From positions 5,126,647 to 5,190,646 of the forward strand of contig NC_087067.1 in the NCBI RefSeq assembly GCF_963678635.1: DNA of 64,000 nt. The letters run 5' to 3'. Under the pieces are notes generated by a model. That model did not search any database and was not told where the DNA came from. It saw only the letters and a list, made by a program, of their open reading frames with translations. Positions 1 through 9,209 of this stretch are shown here, one piece after another; position 1 is the first letter of the stretch; every line of letters begins with the position of its first letter. Origin of the DNA: Symsagittifera roscoffensis (taxonomy: Eukaryota > Xenacoelomorpha > Acoela > Convolutidae). Position numbers and translations under genes: made by a program.

Positions 1-286
1 AGCGCTGCCCCCTGTTGCATCACAGATACCAGGGAAATATTTATGTTTCCTGGTTACTAAGGCCACTGATAGGCAACACGTAGATCCAGAGAGTTTGGTA
101 TTGGCCTTGACTCGACTTAGGGATTTTCTGGTTGAGAGAGGAGTGACCTCTCTCTCGTTACCAGTCTATGATCCCATTAGGGGAAAGCTACATCCGAGAG
201 AGTTGTACGCCCTTGTACACGTGATATTTTCAGAAACTGACATAGAGGTTTACTTACATAAAAAGTACTATCTGAGCATATGCTAG
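1..286 (+). pseudogene. C-terminal part of a macro-like domain (left copy, truncated by window edge)
   Basis: The frame is open from the first base to the TAG at 284-286 and is identical in nucleotide sequence to 4653-4938. It encodes the second half of the macro-like domain described at 4430-4939: a beta strand with a Leu-Val-Thr-Lys motif, an amphipathic helix, a strand ending in a Leu-Pro turn, and a last helix and strand. The N-terminal half would lie outside the window, so whether this copy is complete is unknown. Perfect identity over 286 bp contrasts with scattered differences in the noncoding part that follows. Confidence 0.6.
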
Positions 287-750
287 GAGTTGCATTCGGC
301 GATAAGTGGTTTTTATTTAGTTCACTTTATAGAGATTAGGATTGAGTTAGGTTAGCTACTAGGGATTATGTTTTTAGGTAATAATGTAGATATATGATGT
401 TTATGTGTTATGTTATTGTTAGGGCATGTTTTATGTGATGTTTATGTCCTGAAAGACCAGGAGCGCTGTCACTTCCAGGTATTGAAAGTGACAGCGCTCA
501 TTCGTGTTACCTCGATAAGGTTGAAGGTGGACGATCCACCTTGGTGCTAAGTTTTAAATCAGTAACGAAGAAAAATTTCAATGGATCGTTTTAAAGAAAA
601 AAATGTGAATGATGTTTTATCCTGAAAATGGGACCGCATGAAATGATGGTTTTAAGTCGTGACTTGTTTTTTAGATCTTGATTGATCAAATCTTGTTTAC
701 TGAATCAAACAAACTCGAAGCAACTTCACGACACGAGAATAATCACGTTA
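287..750 (+). other. Noncoding part of the repeated segment, with two hairpins
   Basis: This stretch follows the macro stop codon and precedes the 178-codon ORF; its second copy is at 4939-5396. It holds a perfect 14-bp stem (461-474 with 486-499, 11-nt loop) and a smaller 8-bp stem (524-531 with 535-542). No promoter or primer-binding site could be identified with confidence. By position it could contain a short LTR plus leader, which is inference. Confidence 0.4.
461..499 (+). repeat. Perfect 14-bp hairpin
   Basis: GAGCGCTGTCACTT at 461-474 pairs with its exact reverse complement at 486-499 around an 11-nt loop. In the right copy (near 5111-5150) the left arm has been deleted and only the right arm remains. 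Confidence 0.8.
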
Positions 751-1218
751 GAAATGGGTGATACAAATGATTTAAAGGAATTCCTCTCAGCGAGTCTAGG
801 AGCGACTCTAGACGAGATCTATCAGCGGCTGATTGATTGTGATTTTACACGAGAAGACCCGGGATTGGCGATGTTTGTGGTCGCGCTCCTCAACGCGTTG
901 GGACGAGAGGGTCGAGGTAATCGCCCCACGGAAGTGGTATTGATGCTGGCCTTCGGTGAGTCCGGGACCGCCGAGAGAGGTCGAAACCGATTGATGAGAT
1001 GGCGCCGAGGAGAAATGTCCGGACACGGCTTGGCTCGTGAGCCGGGACTAGGCGAACAAAGGGATCACCGGCTAGGTGAGTTGCCCCTACCTGTTCAGCC
1101 CGCGCAGCCGCTCATCGGAGCTAAAAGACTACGTGATGGGCCGGTTTCTTGTTTCAAAAACATGATCGGTTTCTTGTTTCAAGAGTGGAATTTAATTTTC
1201 AGATTTCCAAGAGAATAA
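751..1218 (+). CDS. Unrecognised ORF, left copy (possible truncated gag)
   Basis: An open frame runs from 682 to 1218; the first likely initiator is the ATG at 751. The product would be about 155 residues. Its first 70 residues look like a compact helical protein domain; the middle is Arg/Gly-rich. The last ~22 codons, from about 1150, lie in the AT-rich dispersed repeat that also occurs alone at 10869, so the natural C-terminus was probably replaced when that repeat arrived. The copy at 5397-5864 keeps the whole frame with a few substitutions. Position after a pol end and a leader-like gap suggests the start of a gag gene, but no capsid or zinc-knuckle motif is visible and I do not recognise the family. 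Confidence 0.45.
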   Translation, partial: EMGDTNDLKEFLSASLGATLDEIYQRLIDCDFTREDPGLAMFVVALLNALGREGRGNRPTEVVLMLAFGESGTAERGRNRLMRWRRGEMSGHGLAREPGLGEQRDHRLGELPLPVQPAQPLIGAKRLRDGPVSCFKNMIGFLFQEWNLIFRFPRE

Positions 1219-2253
1219 AATTTTTCTTTGATCCAGTTTTCTCAAATTAGATTAGTTTGTCGAAAAGTGTTAATGAAAAATTGTACTAGAAACTGAGAGA
1301 GCTTCAAAGCCATCAATTTTTTTGTTATGTCTTTTAATTTCAAAACTTGAGATTTAGAAAAAATACCTCTCTGTTTTCTGATTTACTGGCATCCATTGAC
1401 TATTTTTCAACTGTAAATTGACGATGTTTCAAAATCTTAGATTCAATAATGCAGTAATTCTACAACTACTTGGCGAGGCGTGACCAAAACTAATGTTCGA
1501 CTTTCCAATTAAAATAGAACTTGATTTTTGCGAGGCTGAATCAATTTAAGCAATTTTTAGAGTTTTTGGCAGACAGCACGTAAAAAATTGTGCCCACTGC
1601 AATTAGAATACTGATTTGACAAATTATCATTGCAACTAATATCAAATACCAAAAATGTGGAATGCAAAACTGAGCTGTAAAATCGATAATGAAGGTTTGC
1701 ATTTCAACAGAAAAACGTTTGAGACCTTATTCAAAATTTCGTAGTAAAACAAAATAATTTGAGTTTATTTTCAGCAAAAAAAATATTTGAAGCTTCGTTA
1801 GTTTAGTTGACAAAATTAAAAAAGCTCCGAATTATTTTTTTCAACATTCTCTCAAAAAAAATACGTTGAACTCCCTCATAAGATAAATTTGAAACTTCCT
1901 TAGAGGTAAATTTTTTTTTGGAAAGGATGGAGTTAGAAAAACATATAAGAACATAAATATATATTTTATTGTTCCCATAAAGACACTTGTCATACAGTTT
2001 TTGCTAAACTACTTTTGATTAACTTATGAATGAAATTTACTATCAAAATTTTGTGTTTTGAATTTTTTTTTGTTCAATTAGAAATCGATCGCCGGGATGA
2101 ATATGAAAGACTTACAGCAGGAATCAATTAGTCTTATGTTACTATCAGTATAATAGTGAACCTTTGGAAAGAAGGTTAAAATCATAATATTCTTTGCACT
2201 TGTCAGACTTTGTAGATAAATTATTTGAATTGCATTTAAGTTGCAGGTAAAGT
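1160..2253 (+). repeat. Dispersed AT-rich repeat, ~1.1 kb (copy 1)
   Basis: This segment matches 5812-6900 (copy 2) and an isolated copy at 10869-11945. Diverged relatives appear near 16700-16980, 50690-51100 and 56580-56860. It has no credible ORF. A 16-bp repeat (CGGTTTCTTGTTTCAA) occurs twice at its left edge (1142-1157 and 1167-1182), which may mark the junction where it joined the host ORF. No terminal inverted repeat was found. Confidence 0.75.
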
Positions 2254-2474
2254 ATGTGCGATCCCCCCACCCAGAGATTTGATCCCCTGCGGACCCCTCG
2301 AACTATTTTGAGATCTCAGCCATTTTTTACTGACGACTAAATTTTTTTCTAAAGGCGCGAAAATATAAGAATATTGAATATTGAGGGGGATGCGAGCGCC
2401 GGAAAAACGCAAGTTTTGTCTGCGGCGTAGAAGACTTGGTCAAAATAGTGTCTTCATAGTGATTTGTGAGTGCT

Positions 2475-3575
2475 CAGTTCTACCTGAAAAGAAAAGATTT
2501 GTTGTACCTGAACAAAGACGGAATCTTAGCCTGTAAACGTAGAGAGGAGGACAAGGTCCTTTACAAGTACAACTCGATAGTGTTACCACAGTTATACCAG
2601 AGCGAATTGCTCTTTCGTTCACATGACCAAATGGGCCATCAGGGAGTGGACAAAGTGTATAACAGGATACAGAAACGATTCGAATGGCCTGGTTTGAAGA
2701 AGGCGTGTGAAAAGTGGATCTCTGCGTGCTTGTCGTGCCAACAGGCGAAGGACCCCAGGGAACTAAGATTCCCTCTGCAGTCAATAGAATCATCGGGAAT
2801 CAATGAAGTGGTGCAGATTGATCACCAGAAGATATGCATGACAGCCACGGGCTATAATCAGGTGTTGGTAATGATTGATCAATTTACGAAATATGCAGAG
2901 GCAGCACCCTGCATGACAGCATCAGCGGAAGAAACATGCGATCTTTTGATAAATGTGTGGATAGTGAGGCACGGCTGCCCCATCACGTTCCAATCGGACA
3001 ATGGCAAAGCATTCGTGGGTGATCTCACGAAGGAGTTAATGAAAAGGTCGCAGGTAGCACAGGCCCACTCGACCACTTATCACCCGCAAACGAATGGCCC
3101 AGTCGAGAGGCAAAATCGCACGCTGGTATCCATCTTGAGAGTTTATTGCTCACGCTACATGGATGACTGGGATAGACACTTACCGCAAGTGATGGGTGCT
3201 TACAACAGCACAGAGCACTCCACCACGGGAATAAGTCCGCATATGATGCTAACGGGTCACGAAAAAGCGCTTCCGTTGACGTTTTTCTACCCTGAATATG
3301 AAGGGAAGAGAACAGCACCGCAAACGTACGTGCGGGATGTCATTAGAAGACAGCAGGACCTCAATGACTTATGCAGGAGGAACACGCAACAAGCGCAAAT
3401 TAGACAAAAAAGGAGGTTTCATAAAAGGACTGCCGATGCAAAAGCCTACTCAGTGGGCGATTACGTCTGGGTGTTTCAGGAAGTAGTTCCACCAAAAGGA
3501 ACCAAAAAATTATTAAAGAAATGGCGTGGCCCATTTCAAATAACAGAAGTGCACCAAGGAGGTCGGTTTGATTGA
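2475..3575 (+). pseudogene. Ty3/gypsy-type integrase, 5'-truncated
   Basis: The open frame (2466-3575) encodes a retroelement integrase. Counting from the codon at 2466, the zinc-binding HHCC set is His53, His58, Cys88 and Cys91, and the catalytic triad is Asp119, Asp178 and Glu214 with the typical 35-residue D-to-E spacing. The C-terminal end shows a Trp-Arg-Gly-Pro-Phe turn of the GPY/F module. The first three codons come from the flanking repeat, so the true start and the upstream RT/RNase H are lost. The frame is closed by TGA at 3573-3575 inside the C-terminal module, but the same frame continues past it. The enzyme would join cDNA ends to the host chromosome. Confidence 0.9.
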
Positions 3576-4475
3576 CTGAGCACAGGAAGAGCAGCTCATT
3601 AAGAAAACATCAAACCGCACAATGCCTCATCAGAGGACTGGTGCATCCCAGCGAACATGCAAGAGGGAGACTATTTGATAGTGGATCCTGCTTGTGAAGT
3701 GAATGAAAGAGGCACTCATGACAAAAACGACGGAAATGAGGTGGTGGATGATTGCGATCTACCACTGGACCTAGAGTTGACCGAGCGAGTAGAGGTGGAT
3801 GACGAAACTCTACCTTATGCCGAAGAGGACTGGGACTGCCCAGAACAGACTGAATTTGACAAGGGAACACAACCTGACTTTCCTCTCACCATGCAGAAAA
3901 AGTACAACCCGTATGGCGAGGATTTCGTCATAGACAGGATAGTTTTAAATGATATGATGGAGTCGCTGTTGGGACTGGATGAAGTAGCGGTGCCAAGAGA
4001 GATCGACTTGGTAAATGACATGGATCAAGATTGGATCGTCGATCGCTCCGAACCAGAAGTGGAGTTCGAACCAGAGGTGGATCAGACTCATGAGCAAGAA
4101 TTAACGAACTTGCGAGTGCTCGAATGGCTCCACGATCTGCCGACGGATCCTAAAGAGACAATCTTGACGATTCAGGATGTTGATAAAGACGGCATCAAAT
4201 ACGTCAGCCATGACAATACCGAGTCCAACTGGGTCGCTCCAGATGGCCCTCTTCGCGTTCCGCAATCCAACCTCGATCTGCTCGACTTTGGGCGATCGAC
4301 GAGGACGTCGATGGATATTTTTGTCCGGGGAGTGGGGGTAGGACTCACCCACACCGAAAACCTGATCATTACAAAATTAAAATCGGCAAGAGAAACCGGG
4401 GAACTGGAAACGGAAGGCGAGAACGCTAAAGAACGCCTTTTGGACGGATTTTTGAATCTTATTTCGACCTACTGA
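3576..4475 (+). pseudogene. Acidic C-terminal extension of Pol after integrase
   Basis: This lies in the same frame as integrase. After the TGA at 3573 a second stop (TAA) follows at about 3597, both within the end of the GPY/F module, so the two were probably one reading frame broken by two nonsense changes. From 3657 the frame is open for 272 codons to 4475. The product is very acidic (many Asp/Glu), with short hydrophobic clusters and no domain I recognise. It links integrase to the macro-like domain, which continues in the -1 frame from 4430. It could be a flexible linker or a chromatin-targeting tail; that is inference. Confidence 0.55.
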
Positions 4476-4939
4476 ACCATTATTCAAACAGTATCGTCAT
4501 AACGGACAGCGATTTCATACTCACGGAACGTACATGCGCTATAGCGATAACCGCGGACGTAAGCTTCAAAACAGCACTAGCGGCTGACTTTAAAAAAGAG
4601 TATAAGAATATCGAGTTTTTATGGAAACAGAGGCCTGGTGTGGAAGGGATGATAGCGCTGCCCCCTGTTGCATCACAGATACCAGGGAAATATTTATGTT
4701 TCCTGGTTACTAAGGCCACTGATAGGCAACACGTAGATCCAGAGAGTTTGGTATTGGCCTTGACTCGACTTAGGGATTTTCTGGTTGAGAGAGGAGTGAC
4801 CTCTCTCTCGTTACCAGTCTATGATCCCATTAGGGGAAAGCTACATCCGAGAGAGTTGTACGCCCTTGTACACGTGATATTTTCAGAAACTGACATAGAG
4901 GTTTACTTACATAAAAAGTACTATCTGAGCATATGCTAG
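4430..4939 (+). pseudogene. TARG1/OARD1-like macro domain at the end of Pol (frame-shifted)
   Basis: The frame opens after a TAA at 4427-4429, overlaps the acidic ORF by 46 bp in the -1 frame and ends at the TAG at 4936-4938, about 169 codons. The order of elements fits a small macro domain of the OARD1 type: an acidic strand and loop, an Ile-Ala rich strand, a helix with an Ala-Leu-Ala-Ala-Asp-Phe-Lys core, a Pro-Gly-Val turn, a strand ending in Leu-Val-Thr-Lys, a long helix, a Leu-Pro strand and a last helix with a Thr-Asp-Ile strand. The Lys after Val-Thr corresponds by position to the OARD1 catalytic lysine. The Gly-rich loop with the catalytic Asp is replaced by Tyr-Asp-Pro-Ile-Arg-Gly-Lys, so hydrolase activity is doubtful. 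The role in the element is unknown; ADP-ribose binding is inference. Confidence 0.6.
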
Positions 4940-7190
4940 GAGTTGCATTCGGCGATAAGTGGTTTTTATTTAGTTCACTTTATAGAGATTAGGATTGAGT
5001 TAGGTTAGCTACTAGGGGTTATGTTTTTAGGTAATAATGTAGATATATGATGTTTATGTGTTATGTTATTGTTAGGGCATGTTTTATGTGATGTTTGTGT
5101 CCTGAAAGACCTGGAACACTCCAGGTATTGAAAGTGACAGCGCTCATTCGTGTTACCTCGATAAGGTTGAAGGTGGACAATCCACCTTGGTGCTAAGTTT
5201 TAAATCAGTAACGAAGAAAAATTTCAATGGATCGTTTTAAAGAAAAAAATGTGAATGATGTTTTATCCTGAAAATGGGACCGCATGAAATGATGGTTTTA
5301 AGTCGTGACTTGTTTTTTAGATCTTGATTGATCAAATCTTGTTTACTGAATCAAACAAACTCGAAGCAACTTCACGACACGAGAATAAACACGTTAGAAA
5401 TGGGTGATACAAATGATTTAAAGGAATTCCTCTCAGCGAGTCTAGGAGCGACTCTAGACGAGATCTATCAGCGGCTGATTGATTGTGATTTTACACGAGA
5501 AGACCCGGGATTGGCGATGTTTGTGGTCGCTCTCCTCAACGCGTTGGGACGAGAGGGTCGAGGTAATCGCCCCACGGAAGTGGTATTGATGCTGGCCTTC
5601 GGTGAGTCCGGGACCGCCGAGAGAGGTCGAAACCGATTGATGAGATGGCGCCGAGGAGAAATGTCCGGACACGGCTTGGCTCGTGAGCCGGGACTAGGCG
5701 AACAAAGGGATCACCGGCTAGGTGAGATGCCCCTACCTGTTCAGCCCGCGCAGCTGCTCATCGGAGCTAAAAGACTACGTGATGGGCCGGTTTCTTGTTT
5801 CAAAAACATGACCGGTTTCTTGTTTCAAGAGTGGAATTTAATTTTCAGATTTCCAAGAGAATAAAATTTTTCTTTGATCCAGTTTTCTCAAATTAGATTA
5901 GTTTGTCGAAAAGTATTAATGAAAAATTGTACTAGAAACTGAGAGAGCTTCAAAGCCATCAATTTTTTTGTTATGTCTTTTAATTTCAAAACTTGAGATT
6001 TAGAAAAGTTACTTCTCTGTTTTCTGATTTACTGGCATCCATTGACTATTTTTCAACTGTAAATTGACGATGTTTCAAAATCTTATATTCAATAATGCAG
6101 TAATTCTACAACTACTTGGCGAGGCGTGACCAAAACTAATGATCGACTTTCCAATTAAAATAGAACTTGATTTTTGCGAGGCTGAATCAATTTAAGCAAT
6201 TTTTAGAGTTTTTGGCAGACAGCACGTAAAAAAATTGTGCCCCCTGCAGTTAGAATACTGATTTGACAAATTATCATTGCAACTAATATCAAATACCAAA
6301 AATGTGGAATGCAAAACTGAGCTGTAAAATCGATAATGAAGGGTTGCATTTCAACAGAAAAACGTTTGAGACCTTATTCAAAATTTCGTAGAAAAACAAA
6401 ATATTTTGAGTTTATTTTCAGCAAAAAAATATTTGAAGCTTCGTTAGTTTAGTTGACAAAATTAAAAAAGCTCCGAATTCTTTTTTTCAACATTCCCTCA
6501 AAAAAATAATTTGAACTCCCTCATAAGATAAATTTGAAACTTCCTTAGAGGTAAATTTTTTTTTGGAAAGGATGGGGTTAGAAAAACATATAAGAACATA
6601 AATATATATTTTATTGTTCCCATAAAGACACTTGTCATACAGTTTTTGCTAAACTACTTTTAATTAACTTATGAATGAAATTTACTATCAAAATTTTGTG
6701 TTTTGAATTTTTTTTTTGTTCAATCAGAAATCGATCGCCTGGATGAATATGAAAGACTTACAGCAGGAATCAATTAGTCTTATGTTACTATCAGTATAAT
6801 AGTGAACCTTTGGAAAGAAGGTTAAAATCATAATATTTTTTGCACTTGTCAGACTTTGTAGATAAATTATTTGAATTGCATTTAAGTTGCAGGTAAAGTA
6901 TGTGCGCTCCCCCCACCCACAGATTCGATCCCCTGCGGACCCCTCGAACTATTTTGAGATCTCAGCCATTTTTTACTGACGACTAAATTTTTTTCTAAAG
7001 GCGCGAAAATATAAGAATATTGAAAATTGAGGGGGATGCGAGCGCCGGAAAAACGCAATTTTTTTGGTCAAAATTTTCCAAAAAACGCCCAAAATGCCTT
7101 TTTTGGCCTGTTATCCAAAGTTTTGTCTGCGGCGTAGAAGACTTGGTCAAAATAGTGTCTTTATAGTGATTTGTGAGTGCTCAGAATATT
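4653..7190 (+). repeat. Right copy of the tandem flanking segment
   Basis: This matches 1-2474. The coding end of the macro domain is identical; the noncoding part differs at scattered positions and small indels. It lacks the left arm of the 461-499 hairpin and has an extra ~60 bp near 7058-7120. Homology ends at the same point where the left copy enters integrase sequence. Confidence 0.85.
5397..5864 (+). CDS. Unrecognised ORF, right copy
   Basis: This is the second copy of the ORF at 751-1218, open over the same length, with a handful of substitutions and no frame damage. Retention of the frame in both copies supports a recent duplication or past selection, but the copies are too similar to tell which. 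See the left copy for the description of the product. Confidence 0.45.
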   Translation, partial: EMGDTNDLKEFLSASLGATLDEIYQRLIDCDFTREDPGLAMFVVALLNALGREGRGNRPTEVVLMLAFGESGTAERGRNRLMRWRRGEMSGHGLAREPGLGEQRDHRLGEMPLPVQPAQLLIGAKRLRDGPVSCFKNMTGFLFQEWNLIFRFPRE

Positions 7191-7850
7191 AATTTGGTCG
7201 ACGTAAAAAAATGTCAGAGAAATTTCGAAATTTTTTTGAAAATTCGCCCTCTCGAGAAAGTCCTTGATCCACCCCTGTATAGCAATATACTCACATATTC
7301 GATATACGCGATGTTTTTGTTCTCCGCTAATTATTAGTATTAGTTTTTTTTTTTGCTTTTTCGATGTTTTTCGACGAATTCATTTCAAAAAGTCAATAGG
7401 CACAACTCATCCAATGTCTGCATTTGTGTAAAAATTGGGTAATCTCCGATAACTTCAAAAGTGCTAAATTGTAAACATTGTTTAAGGTTGAAAAAATGTT
7501 GGAAAGTGTGATAACTCAATGTTCGGGCCGTGATGGAATGTAAAATTAGTTAAAAAAACGGAACGTTTCTCGAACGTTTCCTTGAGAGCGTAGACATTAA
7601 AAAGCTGTCAAATTAGCACTCTCTTTGTGAAACACTGAGTATTACAGTCTTGCAATTAACTAAACGCAAAGTATAATATCTATTTGATAACAATACTGTG
7701 TAATGCTAGCGCAGCTAGCTCTGTACAACATTCCCTACCAGCTGCAGGAAAATGTTTTTGCAACATGTGGTAAACTTGATAATACTTATCAGAGTATAAA
7801 ATCTCAGTTTTGGCTTGTTTGTTTTTCGAATGAGTTTCTTTGAATTTCAA
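7191..7850. other. Intergenic DNA, no feature recognised
   Basis: AT-rich DNA downstream of the right repeat copy. No ORF, tRNA or clear repeat was seen. Confidence 0.5.
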
Positions 7851-7854
7851 CTTT

Positions 7855-8520
7855 TTTGTAGACTCTTTTGATTTTTTTCCCCCGATTTATTAAGCCTTTT
7901 TTTTATAACTTCGGTCATTGATTTCTCAATGCTTCCTTGTGTCTAATATGATCTTTCCGTGCTTCTGATTGAACAGTATTTTTCAAGTTCCCCCAAACGT
8001 ATGTCTGCATAATCTCTTTGTTGCTTCCCTAAAGCCAACTCTGTTTTGATTGCTTCTATCAATGGCGTTTTTACTTCTCGATAATTTTATGCGTCCACCT
8101 CAAATATTGACTGTTTCAACTTAAACAACCAAGTGTGGGGTGTTTCTTCATATTCTGTTCTTTTCTTCTCTATAAACTCCTTGCCTGCTGTGGTTTGTAC
8201 ATCCTCTTATTGTTTTAATTCCATGGCAACCGGTTTTGTTTGTATTTTACGTAATGACATTCAAGAAGATTCTTGAACAATTTCGTTCCGGATGAGTTTA
8301 ACTGTGGCATCATAACGATTGTTTAGCCGAACTAAATCTTCGTGAAATTTCTCGATTAATATTACGACATTACGACAATGTTTTCAGCATGTGTTCATTC
8401 TCCACGGGTTCTCTAAAAATTTATTATCTGGTCCCCATATCGGGCAAGTAAACCTTGTAACACTCGATTGAACCTTCCAATTAGTCGCGATTGGTATTTT
8501 TTGCCCTATTGCTTTTTATT
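7855..8520 (-). pseudogene. Decayed minus-strand ORF, possibly retroelement gag
   Basis: Read on the minus strand, about 200 codons show protein-like sequence with only about half a dozen stops and one or two frame changes. Recognisable stretches are charged and helical, for example around 8290 (Asp-Leu-Val-Arg-Leu-Asn-Asn-Arg) and 8000-8170 (Thr-Trp-Leu-Phe-Lys-Leu-Lys), ending in a Lys-rich tail near 7860-7900. This helical, basic-tailed composition is reminiscent of a Gag protein. No zinc knuckle is visible. Each open run is under 60 codons, so ordinary ORF searches would miss it. Confidence 0.3.
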
Positions 8521-8734
8521 GCTGACTGTTGTAAAAAGAGCACAATTTATTTCTCCTAATATTCGTTAAGCAGGTAAAATTTCAAAAATGGGATTTGGAG
8601 AGAACAGAAAACGGAGTTTTTGGATCCAACAAACGCTTGCTCTAAAAAGTCATTCATTGTTTTGAAAGTGAACAGATTTTAAAATAAAAAGTTAGTCAGC
8701 AAAATTTATATGTCTTTTGTCTTTTACAGGAAAA

Positions 8735-8846
8735 TGATTTGACTCATCATGCGAGCATAATTTCAGAAAAAATTATTTGACTCATCATGAGAGAATATAT
8801 TCAGAAGTTTGATTTGATTCATCATGCAAGCATATTTTCCAAAAGC
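8735..8846 (+). repeat. Three tandem ~37-bp repeats with TGACTCAT cores
   Basis: Units start near 8735, 8773 and 8809, each with TTTGA(C/T)TCATCATG followed by an AT-rich spacer containing TTCAGAA or similar. The first two contain TGACTCA, the consensus AP-1 binding site. No adjacent gene is apparent, so a regulatory role is unsupported. Confidence 0.65.
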
Positions 8847-8849
8847 ATG

Positions 8850-9120
8850 CAGAACGCGGATCAAGTATCGTCAGAATCTATGACGCTACGTCAATCAAAA
8901 GTAATGTAATAAAATTAGAGAGCACAACCTATCCACTGAAGAAACGCATTAAATCATTTTTTCCTTAACTTCCAAAAGTTTCCTAATTGTGAACTTTTGG
9001 AGCTTCGAAATAATTGTAGCAGTATTTTAAGGACTCTGAAGGACTCCTTCAGATACGAGCACTTTTACCATTTAAGCATTTGTTTGCCCGACGATTAAAT
9101 TGAAAGGATTTTTTTTAAAG
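8850..9120. other. Intergenic DNA, no feature recognised
   Basis: Nothing beyond AT-rich sequence was seen. Confidence 0.4.
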
Positions 9121-9209
9121 ATTTTTCTACGTTTCTTTTTCACAGAGTTTCAGAAAAAATTTTTCATTTTTTTCCAGAATTGTTCTGTGAAAAAGAAACG
9201 TAGAGAAAT
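9121..9209. repeat. 26-bp inverted repeat (hairpin)
   Basis: The left arm at 9121-9146 and right arm at 9184-9209 are reverse complements with one mismatch, including a perfect 20-bp core, around a 37-nt loop. It lies inside a spurious 106-codon ORF. Confidence 0.8.

Larger units (their letters stand above)
1..7190 (+). mobile_element. LTR-type (Ty3/gypsy-like) retroelement remnant with a tandem ~2.5 kb flanking repeat
   Basis: Bases 1-2474 reappear almost unchanged from 4653 to about 7190 (offset 4652). Between the copies lies unique DNA with an integrase, an acidic region and most of a macro-like domain. Each repeated segment holds the end of the macro-like ORF, about 450 bp of noncoding DNA with hairpins, a 178-codon ORF and about 1.3 kb of AT-rich DNA. 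RT, RNase H and protease are absent; at 2474/2475 the left copy switches directly into integrase sequence. The right copy has a 60-bp stretch near 7058-7120 that the left lacks. The repeats may be long terminal repeats, or the remains of two tandem element copies after an internal deletion. The left copy runs off the window, so its start is not visible and the two readings cannot be separated here. Confidence 0.7.

Noticed and set aside
808-1026. 72-codon minus-strand ORF (also at 5454-5672)
   Set aside because: It is the antisense shadow of the 178-codon plus-strand ORF and has no separate support.
8735-8846. Possible CRISPR-like array
   Set aside because: Only three imperfect units, no uniform spacers and a eukaryotic context; ordinary tandem repeat.
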